DNA from: a virus
Length of the DNA: 45,912 nt
Reading direction: 5' to 3' (one strand)
IMG/VR virus record: IMGVR_UViG_3300007539_000039
Span: 1-45,912 of that record
A program made the translations under genes and the position numbers. Shown piece after piece: positions 38,172 through 45,788 of the stretch; within the stretch, counting starts at the first letter, position 1; every line of letters begins with the position of its first letter. The notes under the pieces were generated by a model that made no database searches, was not told the origin of the DNA, and saw only the letters and a program-made list of their open reading frames with translations.

Positions 38172-38324
38172 TCACAGCCGCCGCTGAGACGTCTCGCCGC
38201 ACTTGACACAGCGCAAAGTGAGTTCATCGGCGACATGTCGCCCCTTATCCTCCACCCGGACCCTGGTCACACACTCCCACTGATGCCAACAACCGCTCAG
38301 CATTGACGCAATCAGTCGTCGCAT
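38172..38324 (-). CDS. zinc-knuckle antisense protein
   Basis: 50 residues. CWHQWEC in the N-terminal part and LRCVKCGETSQ near the C-terminus give a CxxHxxxC / CxxC set suited to one zinc ion. Last of a minus-strand group; its start overlaps the previous stop. Confidence 0.6.
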   Translation of the reverse strand: MRRLIASMLSGCWHQWECVTRVRVEDKGRHVADELTLRCVKCGETSQRRL

Positions 38325-38620
38325 GGCACTTCGCGCTGAGCAACCTTGTCCAGGACATAGGCCGGAGAAACCTCGCCCTCATTACAGAGGCGGCCCAGCA
38401 GCTCGTTCGTGAACTTCTCGAACAGCTCAGGATCACCCAACGGCGCCCACTTGCTGTCATCAGCCCAGTCGAAATCCAGCACGTACTGGTCGTCGACCTC
38501 GTAGGCCGCAATCGTCAGGCCGTCGTCTTCAACGACAAACTCGGGCTCATACTGAGAGAGATCGAGCTCCTCCTCCGGCGCAGCATCAACCTCAGGCATG
38601 GGGCAGACTTGATCGCTCAT
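38312..38620 (-). CDS. strongly acidic antisense protein
   Basis: 102 residues, rich in Asp/Glu (EEELDLSQYEPEFVVEDDG; VDDQYVLDFDWADDSKW). The acidity and aromatic spacing resemble DNA-mimic or inhibitor proteins, but no family is recognised. Has its own late-type element. Confidence 0.6.
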   Translation of the reverse strand: MSDQVCPMPEVDAAPEEELDLSQYEPEFVVEDDGLTIAAYEVDDQYVLDFDWADDSKWAPLGDPELFEKFTNELLGRLCNEGEVSPAYVLDKVAQREVPCDD

Positions 38621-38641
38621 CGCTCGTCAGCATGCAAGCTG

Positions 38642-38648
38642 TATCTAA
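38642..38648 (-). promoter_or_regulatory. late-type element TTAGATA
   Basis: Minus-strand TTAGATA, 21 nt before the ATG at 38620. Confidence 0.4.
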
Positions 38649-38675
38649 TCAATGTAGTCAAGACGGCCAGCCCAG

Positions 38676-38936
38676 TCACTGATCATCAGCTTGACGACTC
38701 AACGAGATCAGTGTCGTCAGCAGAGCCATCAGCGCAGCGACAGAGCGACCGCTGGCGTCTTCGCATCCGACCTGCGGCATCCGCACCTGCTCAGCGACAT
38801 CCGTGCCCTTGTAGCGCGCGTACCACGGCCAGACCTTGGGCAGAACATAGAACGTGCAAGCCGTCCACTGCAGAATGACCAGCAGCGCCGTGGTAGCCGA
38901 GACGCCGACGATCGATCGCCACAGCCACTTCGGCAT
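38676..38936 (-). CDS. two-span membrane protein, holin candidate
   Basis: 86 residues. Membrane segments at ~8-32 (SIVGVSATTALLVILQWTACTFYVL) and ~66-82 (SVAALMALLTTLISLS), joined by a WPWYxRYK loop. Size, two spans and probable late expression suit a holin that would release the endolysin encoded at 4447, though it lies far from it. Confidence 0.6.
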   Translation of the reverse strand: MPKWLWRSIVGVSATTALLVILQWTACTFYVLPKVWPWYARYKGTDVAEQVRMPQVGCEDASGRSVAALMALLTTLISLSRQADDQ

Positions 38937-38939
38937 TGC

Positions 38940-39158
38940 TCAGTCTCGGTCGTAACCGCCGTTGGCTGCATCGCCATCTGCTGGATCCACCCTGCGCTCC
39001 AGGAATTCCGTCCGGATCTCCCCATCGGCCGATTCGCAGACCAGGGTCACGCCACTGCGTTCGAGATGCATGCGCACCCAGCGGAGGCCAGGTTGGGACA
39101 GCAGTTCAAACCGCCGCTGGTAGGCACGGTCCAGCAGGTCTTCGTCGCACCGGTCCAT
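38940..39158 (-). CDS. small antisense protein
   Basis: 72 residues: N-terminal helix (DEDLLDRAYQRRFELLS), strands (VRMHLERSGVTLVCESADGEIRTEF) and an acidic Gly-rich tail. Ends 3 nt before the holin-candidate start, so both are probably one transcript. Confidence 0.6.
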   Translation of the reverse strand: MDRCDEDLLDRAYQRRFELLSQPGLRWVRMHLERSGVTLVCESADGEIRTEFLERRVDPADGDAANGGYDRD

Positions 39159-39181
39159 TCACCATCAAGCCGGGCCCTCCG

Positions 39182-39188
39182 ATCCTAC
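39182..39188 (-). promoter_or_regulatory. weak late-type element GTAGGAT
   Basis: Minus-strand GTAGGAT, 23 nt before the ATG at 39158. Correct spacing, weak sequence. Confidence 0.3.
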
Positions 39189-39262
39189 GCACGCCAGATC
39201 GTGCAAAATGCTGGAGACAGGAGTCAGGCTCCCTAGCCTTGAGGGCCGCCAAAGACTCCCGG

Positions 39263-39460
39263 ATGGAGCGCCGCAGAGCCGAAATGATCGATGTCCGCAC
39301 CGGTCAGCCCCTTGATCCCAACTGGAAACCCTGCCTGGCCCTCGATGAACTCGAGCCCGCCAATGCCCTGATGCGCAAAAACGCCCTCTCGTACCAGTGG
39401 CGCTGGGTTCCGCAGACTGCCCAGCTTTGCGGCGTCGCTCAACTGTCCACCATGCGCTGA
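39263..39460 (+). CDS. small early protein
   Basis: 65 residues from ATG; an in-frame TTG at 39236 is possible. RRRAEMIDVRTGQPLDPNWKPCLALDELEPANALMRKNALSYQWRWVPQT reads as a small mixed fold. Stop is 4 nt before the clamp-like gene. Confidence 0.5.
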   Translation: MERRRAEMIDVRTGQPLDPNWKPCLALDELEPANALMRKNALSYQWRWVPQTAQLCGVAQLSTMR

Positions 39461-39464
39461 GCCT

Positions 39465-40082
39465 GTGCTGCAGTTCAATTCCGCGTTGCTGGCTGCTGTC
39501 GGCTCATTCACCGGTCAGTACGCCCCATTTCAGGCTGTACACATCCGGCCCCACCATGGCGGGATCCTTCTGGCAGCCAGCGATCAAGGCAAGGTCACAG
39601 CTCTTGGCTTCGATCCCCAGGGGCGCGGCGATCAGAGCGTCACCATCATCCCCAGCAACGAGCTCCTCAAGGCCAGCGCAGGCATCAAGACAGCCGAGCG
39701 CGGCCTTGTCATCGATGGCGATACAGCCATCGTCACCACCTACTACAAGACCAGCAACAACAAGGGCAAAGAGATCCCGATCCAGCACAGCGTCGTCCCA
39801 TTCCCACCGGTCGAAGAGGCCATCGCAGCCTGCCTGGAGCGCTGGGGAGCCACGCCAACACTCTCTGCCACGGCCGGGCGCTACAACCTGGCCTACCTCG
39901 AGCGTGCCATCAAGAACGCCGGGCTGTACAGCGATGCCCTGGTCCTATCAGCCTTCGATGGCGGCCCGCTGCGCATCCAGGGCGAATCGATCGAGCTAAT
40001 GATCCTGGTCATGCCGCAGACTGCTGAGCCGATCCCGCCTGTCCCGAGTTGGATCGCAAGCATGCGCAGGCAAACTGCTTGA
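39465..40082 (+). CDS. sliding-clamp-like protein
   Basis: 205 residues, GTG start. HGGILLAASDQGKVTALGFDPQ followed by SVTIIPSNELLKA, and the repeat of strand-rich units (GLVIDGDTAIVTTYYK; SIELMILVMP), resemble the modules of DNA polymerase processivity clamps; length is like T4 gp45 rather than bacterial beta clamp. Directly before the SSB gene, which fits a replication role. The resemblance is by pattern only. Confidence 0.45.
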   Translation: MLQFNSALLAAVGSFTGQYAPFQAVHIRPHHGGILLAASDQGKVTALGFDPQGRGDQSVTIIPSNELLKASAGIKTAERGLVIDGDTAIVTTYYKTSNNKGKEIPIQHSVVPFPPVEEAIAACLERWGATPTLSATAGRYNLAYLERAIKNAGLYSDALVLSAFDGGPLRIQGESIELMILVMPQTAEPIPPVPSWIASMRRQTA

Positions 40083-40099
40083 CGAATCGCGCTGGCTGG

Positions 40100-40106
40100 C
40101 TAGTCT
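40100..40106 (+). promoter_or_regulatory. late-type element CTAGTCT
   Basis: CTAGTCT 22 nt before the GTG of the SSB gene. If real, SSB could also be made late. Confidence 0.3.
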
Positions 40107-40128
40107 GGCTTGCGCCCTACAACAGCAC

Positions 40129-40788
40129 GTGAGTACCGCAACACTCGTTGTGGCCCTTGCGGCGCCGCCTGTTGACGCACTCGCTAACGACAAGCAGGTC
40201 CTCGAGGTCTTTGCCGCCACCAGCGGCTCCGATCAGATCCCGGTCCTGCTCCGTTGCAGCGCTGACAGCCACGCCGCTCAGGGGCTCAAGTCAAAAACCA
40301 CCGGCGATTACCTGATCGTTGCCGGTGACCTCTTCCTCGAGGGCGACCAGGCCGTCCTTTACTGCCGGACCTACTGCGACACAACCGCCGAAGCCTACGT
40401 CAACGAGGTCACTGTCGTCGGCAGGCTCGCCAGTGAGGCCCGCGTCGCCGAAAGCAACAAGTCAGCATCACGCTCCCTGGCCGTCAATCGACGTGCCAAA
40501 GGCGAAGACGTGACCGACTGGTTCAAGATCCGCGGCTACGGCTACTTGATGGAGAAGCTCATCAACACGCCGAAGGGCTCACTGGTGATGGTTGCTGGCT
40601 CCCTGGACCAGCGCACCAACCGCGAAGGCAACCCCTACGTCGAGATCAAGGGCCGCACCATCCGCGTCCATGAGCGCGGCAAGGGCAGCGGCCAACGCAA
40701 CATCGCCGGCAACACCAAAGCCGTGGGTTACGACCACGAGAGCTTCGTCAACGCCGGCAGTGACATGCCCACCGAGTGGAACGACTGA
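40129..40788 (+). CDS. ssb: single-stranded DNA-binding protein
   Basis: 219 residues, GTG start. Residues ~98-190 are an SSB OB fold: YVNEVTVVGRLASEARVAESNK, SLAVNRRAKGEDVTDWFKIRGYG, LINTPKGSLVMVAGSLDQRTNREGNPYVEIKGRTIRV. Residues ~20-90 (VLEVFAATSGSDQIPVLLRCSADS...GDYLIVAGDLFLEGDQAVLYCRTY) look like a second, diverged OB fold. The C-terminus is acidic-poor except for a short TEWND. It coats ssDNA during replication or recombination. Neighbours are the clamp-like gene and the 234-residue protein. Confidence 0.8.
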   Translation: MSTATLVVALAAPPVDALANDKQVLEVFAATSGSDQIPVLLRCSADSHAAQGLKSKTTGDYLIVAGDLFLEGDQAVLYCRTYCDTTAEAYVNEVTVVGRLASEARVAESNKSASRSLAVNRRAKGEDVTDWFKIRGYGYLMEKLINTPKGSLVMVAGSLDQRTNREGNPYVEIKGRTIRVHERGKGSGQRNIAGNTKAVGYDHESFVNAGSDMPTEWND

Positions 40789-40826
40789 CCATCACAACCC
40801 TCTGACGCATCCTTTCTCCAGCAACC

Positions 40827-41531
40827 ATGGGATTCTTTCCGACTGACTACCGCCCCACCTCCGCCAGCACAGAGACCAACGACCCCAGCAACAAGAACCG
40901 CTACTACGACCCCGGCAAGCGCCTGAAGGACGGCGAGAGCACGACCTTCCGCATCTGTGGCCTGCATGACACCGGCCACGTGATCCAGGGCTACAGCTAC
41001 TTCACGATGGAGGGACGCCCCCGCCGCTTCCCGAAATTCCCCCAGGACTACGCCGAGGACATCGGCCTGAGCTACGACGGCAAGGTCAACGGCACGGGCG
41101 AGAAGGATAAGCCCCGCTACTTCCTGTCCTTCGTGGGACTCTCCAAGGAAGAGGACGAGTTCCTGATCTTCACGTTCCAGCGCAAAGACCTGCGCGAACA
41201 GCTTGAAGAGGTCCTCTACCTGGAGGACTACACGATCCTGCCGTCAGGCCTAGCCAACTTCTACCTGACGCTCAAGCGTAAGGGCAGCAAGGAAAACACG
41301 GCCTACACGCTGACCCCGACACTCAAGGTCCCCACCAAGGCCGATGAGAAGCGCTGGGCAGAGACCGCTGATTCCATCTGGTTGCCTGCTCTTTACGCCG
41401 GCGGTGATCCCTTTGCCGGCAAGCCCGCCAACGGACGCCCCGAAGGACTGCCGCCGACGCATCGCGATGAACTCGGCGCTGACCATGAAGTCGCCACAGC
41501 CGAAGCCGAGGTCATGCCCGCTGGCTGGTAA
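40827..41531 (+). CDS. probable ssDNA/replication accessory protein
   Basis: 234 residues. NRYYDPGKRLKDGESTTFRICGLHDTGHVIQGYSYFTMEGRPRRFPKF follows the LxDGExxFRIxx..IxGYxYF...GxPxR pattern found in phage proteins coded near SSB and often guessed to bind ssDNA. A strand-rich middle (RYFLSFVGLSKEEDEFLIFTFQRKDL) and a disordered acidic tail follow. Located 38 nt after ssb, before T13. Confidence 0.6.
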   Translation: MGFFPTDYRPTSASTETNDPSNKNRYYDPGKRLKDGESTTFRICGLHDTGHVIQGYSYFTMEGRPRRFPKFPQDYAEDIGLSYDGKVNGTGEKDKPRYFLSFVGLSKEEDEFLIFTFQRKDLREQLEEVLYLEDYTILPSGLANFYLTLKRKGSKENTAYTLTPTLKVPTKADEKRWAETADSIWLPALYAGGDPFAGKPANGRPEGLPPTHRDELGADHEVATAEAEVMPAGW

Positions 41532-41551
41532 CTCTTCTTACAGAGACTCTC

Positions 41552-41587
41552 AGCCCTCGGCCCGCCCGAGGGCTTTATGCGTTTTCT
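41552..41587 (+). terminator. intrinsic terminator T13
   Basis: AGCCCTCGG/CCGAGGGCT, a 9-bp perfect stem with loop CCCGC, then TTATGCGTTTT. Confidence 0.7.
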
Positions 41588-41628
41588 GCATCGTCATCAA
41601 TTCTTTGTAGACCGCGTGTACCATCTCC

Positions 41629-41904
41629 TCACTCGTGAGGCGCCCTTAATGCCTTCAACAGCTTCTCGGACGACTCTGCGCTCCACGGCTGACCGGCCAG
41701 ATTCCTAGCCGCTTCGCGGGACAGGAAGCGCAGCGCAGCGGGGTAGACCACCAAGACCTGCTCTGCCATTTTGCGCGCGATCTCACGCAGCTCGGCCTCA
41801 TTAGCACGCTCCAACCCCTGCAGAAACTGCGCCAGTCGCAGATGTTCCCCCACAGTGGGTTCCAAGCCGCTATCCTGCTCACGCTCCGGGTGCTTCTCGC
41901 TCAT
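41629..41904 (-). CDS. small antisense protein, possibly NblA-like
   Basis: 91 residues (an upstream ATG would add four). TVGEHLRLAQFLQGLERANEAELREIARKMAEQVLVVYPAALRFLSRE aligns without gaps to the two-helix pattern of NblA: a short start, a first helix, a polar turn with NEAEL, then a second helix. NblA adaptors bring phycobilisomes to Clp protease in cyanobacteria, and several freshwater cyanophages carry nblA. Identity is low, and a generic helical hairpin is the alternative. Confidence 0.55.
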   Translation of the reverse strand: MSEKHPEREQDSGLEPTVGEHLRLAQFLQGLERANEAELREIARKMAEQVLVVYPAALRFLSREAARNLAGQPWSAESSEKLLKALRAPHE

Positions 41905-41928
41905 GCCGGTGCACACATTTTGCTCACT

Positions 41929-41935
41929 ACGCTAG
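41929..41935 (-). promoter_or_regulatory. weak late-type element CTAGCGT
   Basis: Minus-strand CTAGCGT, 24 nt before the ATG at 41904. Confidence 0.3.
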
Positions 41936-41937
41936 CC

Positions 41938-42180
41938 ATGTCTGCCGCCACCACTGCTTCACCTGAAACACTCGCCGCGCATTTCCAGCAGCTAATCGCC
42001 ACTAGCAGCCCGTTCGTACACTCCACTGCAGGCGACTTGCATCTGCTGCCTCCACTGACAGGCTGCAGCGAAAGCCAACACCACGCCGCACTGACCAGCC
42101 TCGTCGCCCTCGGCGTACTCTCTGAATACCGATACATTGACTCAAAACCCCAACCCGCGATCCTTGCCATCAAGGCCTGA
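41938..42180 (+). CDS. small early protein
   Basis: 80 residues. TASPETLAAHFQQLIATSSPF...GCSESQHHAALTSLVALGVLSEYRYIDS has a winged-helix-like end (helix, then LGVLSEYRYI). Divergent from the NblA-like gene with a 33-nt gap. Confidence 0.55.
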   Translation: MSAATTASPETLAAHFQQLIATSSPFVHSTAGDLHLLPPLTGCSESQHHAALTSLVALGVLSEYRYIDSKPQPAILAIKA

Positions 42181-42370
42181 CCCGCGAATTGTCAAGGAGC
42201 TCAGCGCTGCGTCCCGTAGCGCTGACATCCGCTCGATTCAGCAGCGTTACGAGGCCAACGACATTCACGCCTCCTGGCCCGAGGTGCCTTACGTCCAACG
42301 TGCTGCCTTGCTACTGGCACGCGCCTTACACGGAGACATCCTCCATGACATCGATACCTCCGATTTCTGA
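42137..42370 (+). CDS. small early protein
   Basis: 77 residues with a TTG start inside the previous gene. IVKELSAASRSADIRSIQQRYEANDIHASWPEVPYVQRAALLLARALHGDIL is helical. Start uncertain. Confidence 0.5.
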   Translation: MTQNPNPRSLPSRPDPRIVKELSAASRSADIRSIQQRYEANDIHASWPEVPYVQRAALLLARALHGDILHDIDTSDF

Positions 42371-42779
42371 GAACCTCACGCTCTTCGAGACCAGCAAACT
42401 CCTGCTGGCGGAGCTCAAGGTCACCAATCAGCTCCTCTTAAAGCTCCACAGCAACCAGCACACACAGAGCGAGCAACTCGATCAGCTCCTCTACCTGGTC
42501 AATGGGTTCACCTCGGGCGGGGCTTCCTTCTCCGCCTACCAGTGCGATCAGATGACCCTGGCCTACCTGGCGCTGATGGGGCCACTCCTGGCTCAACGCA
42601 TGGACATGGGCGCTGCTGACATCAACGAGCTGATCAAGGGCGGCACGATGCTTGCCCGACAGCTACTCGACGAACTCAGCGCTTACAGATCCGAGCAAGG
42701 GAGCTTTGACTACCTCGAAGAACAAGCCGAACTGATCAACGACCCCTGGCAGCAGCGGGAGGATCAGCCCCATGAGTAG
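42345..42779 (+). CDS. helical early protein
   Basis: 144 residues. FETSKLLLAELKVTNQLLLKLHSNQHTQSEQLDQLLYLVNGF is a coiled coil; LAYLALMGPLLAQRMDMGAADINELIKGGTMLARQLLDEL follows. No family recognised. Overlaps both neighbours by 8-26 nt. Confidence 0.6.
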   Translation: MTSIPPISENLTLFETSKLLLAELKVTNQLLLKLHSNQHTQSEQLDQLLYLVNGFTSGGASFSAYQCDQMTLAYLALMGPLLAQRMDMGAADINELIKGGTMLARQLLDELSAYRSEQGSFDYLEEQAELINDPWQQREDQPHE

Positions 42780-43020
42780 CCCACTGGAGATCTACCGGCT
42801 CTGGCGGGGCATGCAGGATGCCCAGATCGCCTATCAGGACGCAAAGACCAACCTGCAGATCATTGCTCGAGAGAACTCCGGCATGACGTCCCTGGTCGAC
42901 GCTGACGGATGTCGCTGGAAAGTCTCTGTCGGCTACGGCCCAACGCCACCGATTCTCGTCCAGGCCATCGCCCATCTCAGCGATGTCAACGGCCCGCCAA
43001 CATTCGTCCCAGAAGAGTGA
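42772..43020 (+). CDS. small early protein
   Basis: 82 residues: helix (LWRGMQDAQIAYQDAKTNLQIIARE), strands (SLVDADGCRWKVSVGYG), then a Pro-rich end. Unrecognised. Confidence 0.55.
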   Translation: MSSPLEIYRLWRGMQDAQIAYQDAKTNLQIIARENSGMTSLVDADGCRWKVSVGYGPTPPILVQAIAHLSDVNGPPTFVPEE

Positions 43021-43061
43021 TGTGACGACTTCGTTACATTAAGCTCAGTTGCCAATGCCGG

Positions 43062-43850
43062 GTGTCACTGCCGACGCGCTTCAACGTCAATGGCACCCGT
43101 TACTATCGCACTGGCGACAATCCAGACAAGGCATACCCCTCGGTCACAACGATCCTGGGAAAGACCGCCTCAGAGTTCAGCAAGAAATGCCTGCGCAGTT
43201 GGCAGGAGAAAAATCCCCAGGGAGCAGAGCTTGCAGCCCAGCGCGGAACAGCGATCCACGCCGCCTGCGAAGCTTACATCCGTGGTCTTCCAACCAACAT
43301 CCCGGACGAGTACCGGCCCTACTGGGATGGACTGGCTAAGCACCTCGACAAATATGACTACTTCGTCTGGTCTGAGAAGCCGCTGCAACCTGACTGGAAA
43401 TTCTGCACCGGCGATGACGGCATCTCTCGCATCTGGTCTCACCAGTACGGCTATGCAGGTTGCCCCGACCTGATCGGTGTCCGCAACGGCGTCACAATCC
43501 TGGCAGACTTCAAAACCTCCGTCGCTCCCTACTCCCGCTACTACCCCAAGGAGCAGCGCAGGGATATGTTCGCCGGCGCCAACAAGTTCTACAAGTGTGC
43601 CACCCAACTCGCGGCCTACGCCCTGGCCAGCAAGGAGACCCTCGGACTGCAAATCGACTGCGCGCAGATCTTGGTTTCAACACCTGAGATCGATCAGTCG
43701 TTCTTCTTGCACGGCGACGACATTCAGCACTTCAAGGTCAAGTGGTTACAGAAGGTTCGGCTCTACGGCGAGCTCATCGAACAGGAAGCTGCCGAGCAGG
43801 CCGAGCTCGACGCCAAGGCCGGCGAATGTCGTGTCTTACAGACCGCCTGA
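43062..43850 (+). CDS. PD-(D/E)XK exonuclease, RecB/Cas4-like
   Basis: 262 residues, GTG start. YPSVTTILGK (25-34) opens the fold; H66 in RGTAIHAACEAYI is the motif-I His; GCPDLIGVRNGVTILADFKTS gives D136, D149 and K151 (the PD and DxK active site); QLAAY (182-186) is the downstream QxxxY motif. No Cys cluster of the Cas4 iron-sulphur type is seen. Such phage nucleases process DNA ends in recombination or replication, in line with Gp157, SSB and the clamp-like gene here. Confidence 0.85.
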   Translation: MSLPTRFNVNGTRYYRTGDNPDKAYPSVTTILGKTASEFSKKCLRSWQEKNPQGAELAAQRGTAIHAACEAYIRGLPTNIPDEYRPYWDGLAKHLDKYDYFVWSEKPLQPDWKFCTGDDGISRIWSHQYGYAGCPDLIGVRNGVTILADFKTSVAPYSRYYPKEQRRDMFAGANKFYKCATQLAAYALASKETLGLQIDCAQILVSTPEIDQSFFLHGDDIQHFKVKWLQKVRLYGELIEQEAAEQAELDAKAGECRVLQTA

Positions 43851-43920
43851 CAGGCAGCACGCAATACCGCACACACCGTACGGCACGGCTTACGCTGGGT
43901 AGCCCCTATCAGGAGGATTC

Positions 43921-44925
43921 TTGGCGAACATCGACCGCCAGAACCAGCGCGAGGCAGAATTCGACGCCTCGCAATTCAAGCTCCAACCCGACGGCACCTT
44001 CCGCATCTCCATCCGCGGCATGGCCTCTATGGCCGGAGTCGACCATGCCGGCATCGTCCGCAGCCTCAAATCTGCTGGTGACGAAAACCCCCTCCCCTGC
44101 GCGAGATCCCTTCTCGCGCAAGGCTTTTGCCCTGGTGACGTCTCAGCATGGGGAGAGACCGGAGGGATCCCCGAGGACAGTGCTCCCTTCATCCTCGAGC
44201 ACTACGCCTTCACTGCCAAGGCTCCCTCGAAGCAAGCGCGCGCCGTCCTGCTTGCCTTCAGCCGGGTTGGCATCAACGCCTACCTGAAGGACCGCCTGGG
44301 TATCGCGCAGCGGGAGAGCGCGCCTGCTTCTACGCCCCGCCTGGCGGACATCAACGCGGCTCTTGAGATCGTCAAGTTCGGCTGGGAGCTGCTGGAAGAG
44401 AAGGGCATGTGCGACGACCGGGATCGTCTCGACTTCAAGCGTGACGCCCGGATGCTCGTCCAGGCGGCGGCCATGGCTTCCGGGCAGCTTCCTGGCACCA
44501 ATGCAGGTGTCCTCGGCCCGGCAGAGGAGCTCCCTCGACTCGACGGCAAGGTGGTCGACCCTGAGACCCCGCTGACCATCATCGAGTTCTCAGCTTGCTA
44601 CCTGGCCTCAAACGAGAGCCGCGCGGTCAGCCGCTCCGATTCCAATATCGGACGCAGTGTTCACTCCGCCTACAAGGCGCGCCACGGCAAGGAAGCCTCC
44701 ACCACGACTCACCTGTCGGTCCAGGCTGGAGCGGGTCGCAAGCGCCTCAGCCTGCCGGTACTGGGTTCCGCGCGCAATGGCAATGCCGTCAGCCCGCGTG
44801 TGTACAGCCCCAGTGATTGGGACCTGATCATCGAAGACCTGCGCCTTCGCTCCATCCTCACCCCCGATCGGGCTGCTGCACTCCGCTCCGAGCTGCAGCA
44901 GTTCCGCCACGGTCAACCCGCCTGA
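43921..44925 (+). CDS. antirepressor-like / cyanobacterial-type regulator
   Basis: 334 residues from a TTG with a strong AGGAGG 4 nt upstream, the best ribosome site in the window. FRISIRGMASMAGVDHAGIVRSLKSAGDE resembles the N-terminal specificity helix of Rha/KilA-N-like antirepressors and of related cyanobacterial proteins. ILEHYAFTAK..KQARAVLLAFSRVGINAYLKDRLG continues this pattern. Residues 145-334 are a helical C-terminal domain. It may control a lysis-lysogeny or late switch; no repressor or integrase is visible here. Confidence 0.65.
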   Translation: MANIDRQNQREAEFDASQFKLQPDGTFRISIRGMASMAGVDHAGIVRSLKSAGDENPLPCARSLLAQGFCPGDVSAWGETGGIPEDSAPFILEHYAFTAKAPSKQARAVLLAFSRVGINAYLKDRLGIAQRESAPASTPRLADINAALEIVKFGWELLEEKGMCDDRDRLDFKRDARMLVQAAAMASGQLPGTNAGVLGPAEELPRLDGKVVDPETPLTIIEFSACYLASNESRAVSRSDSNIGRSVHSAYKARHGKEASTTTHLSVQAGAGRKRLSLPVLGSARNGNAVSPRVYSPSDWDLIIEDLRLRSILTPDRAAALRSELQQFRHGQPA

Positions 44926-44931
44926 TCGCTC

Positions 44932-45138
44932 ATGGACATCAACACCGAACTACAACCCCGCAAGTTCGACAGCATTACTCGTGCTGTCTACACCATTGAT
45001 CTCGGCGATGGGCCTGTGACTTTCCATACGCTGGACGCCATTGCATGTGATGGCACGGCGTGGTGGAAGCTGATCGCGCCGACCGAGGAGCACTCCAGCG
45101 ACTGGCAGCGCCACGACGATCTACCGTCATGCCAATGA
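44932..45138 (+). CDS. small beta-type protein
   Basis: 68 residues. FDSITRAVYTIDLGDGPVTFHTLDAIACDGTAWWKLIAP is strand-rich; acidic end. Six nt after the regulator gene, so probably one transcript ending at T14. Confidence 0.6.
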   Translation: MDINTELQPRKFDSITRAVYTIDLGDGPVTFHTLDAIACDGTAWWKLIAPTEEHSSDWQRHDDLPSCQ

Positions 45139-45180
45139 CCGCGTAGACGAACGCACTGACCAATAGCTAACTCGCCGGCG

Positions 45181-45216
45181 GCCGCAGCTCCCTTATCGGG
45201 ACTGCGGCTTCTTTTT
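45181..45216 (+). terminator. intrinsic terminator T14
   Basis: GCCGCAG/CTGCGGC with inner TCCC/GGGA around TTATC, then TTCTTTTT: the longest stem of the set. Confidence 0.8.
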
Positions 45217-45490
45217 GCCTGTACAACCTATGCACGTCACCAGTCCGCGCACAAGGCGTGGGAGCGCCTTTGCGAGAGCCACGACAAGTGCTGACGCCTT
45301 GTCAGCACTTCCGGTTACCGGGTCGACGAGAGCGACTGCATCCCTAGGCACCGTTGTCGAAACATCCGGAATTCGGATGTTTCATCAGATCCATCCACTG
45401 TGGACGAAACCTTCATGGCCTGCCCGAGACCCTTTTTTTCCAGCACAAGAGCCCTGCCCCGCGAACGCTGCAAGCTAGAGCCGTGCCCGC
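45217..45490 (+). ncRNA. candidate structured RNA or DNA-site cluster
   Basis: 274 nt without a natural coding frame. Three perfect stem-loops follow each other: AAGGCG/CGCCTT (45253-45270), AAGTGCTGAC/GTCAGCACTT around GCCTT (45286-45310) and GAAACATCCG/CGGATGTTTC around GAATT (45359-45383). A seven-T run lies at about 45429-45435. The head is a degenerate leader repeat (ACCTATGCACGTC). It could be a small phage RNA running from T14 to the T-run, or protein-binding palindromes. Confidence 0.4.
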
Positions 45491-45724
45491 CTACGCGATA
45501 AGTGGCGAGAATGAGATGGACGGACTGCTCGTTTCATCCTTCTTCCTCTCGCCCCAACCGCTCTTCGGCTTTTCCGTTCGCAACACCGGAAGCTCCATCA
45601 GCGCGTCACGCCGCAGCAGCTCGCAGTGCTGGCCCACCTGCATCGCCATCTCCTTGTCTTGCTCCTCCCGAGACAGCACCGCAAAGCGCGCTGCTTCAGA
45701 TTTGAGGATCTCGGCGCCGGTCAT
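45491..45724 (-). CDS. small charged antisense protein
   Basis: 77 residues from the ATG at 45724. Helix AEILKSEAARFAVLSREEQDKEMAMQVGQHCELLRRDALMEL then a basic disordered tail (RTEKPKSGWGERKKDE). No family recognised. Upstream is a weak late-type element. Confidence 0.5.
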   Translation of the reverse strand: MTGAEILKSEAARFAVLSREEQDKEMAMQVGQHCELLRRDALMELPVLRTEKPKSGWGERKKDETSSPSISFSPLIA

Positions 45725-45761
45725 ACTACTACAGCAGACGACAACCAATGTACCAACCAGA

Positions 45762-45768
45762 TCTCTAG
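45762..45768 (-). promoter_or_regulatory. weak late-type element CTAGAGA
   Basis: Minus-strand CTAGAGA, 37 nt before the ATG at 45724. The last base departs from the consensus. Confidence 0.25.
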
Positions 45769-45788
45769 TTGCAGACGCAGCCTTCTCC

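Noticed and set aside
45215-45478. 87-codon plus-strand frame across the hairpin cluster
   Set aside because: Follows the hairpins rather than a protein pattern; no homology-like motif and no ribosome site.
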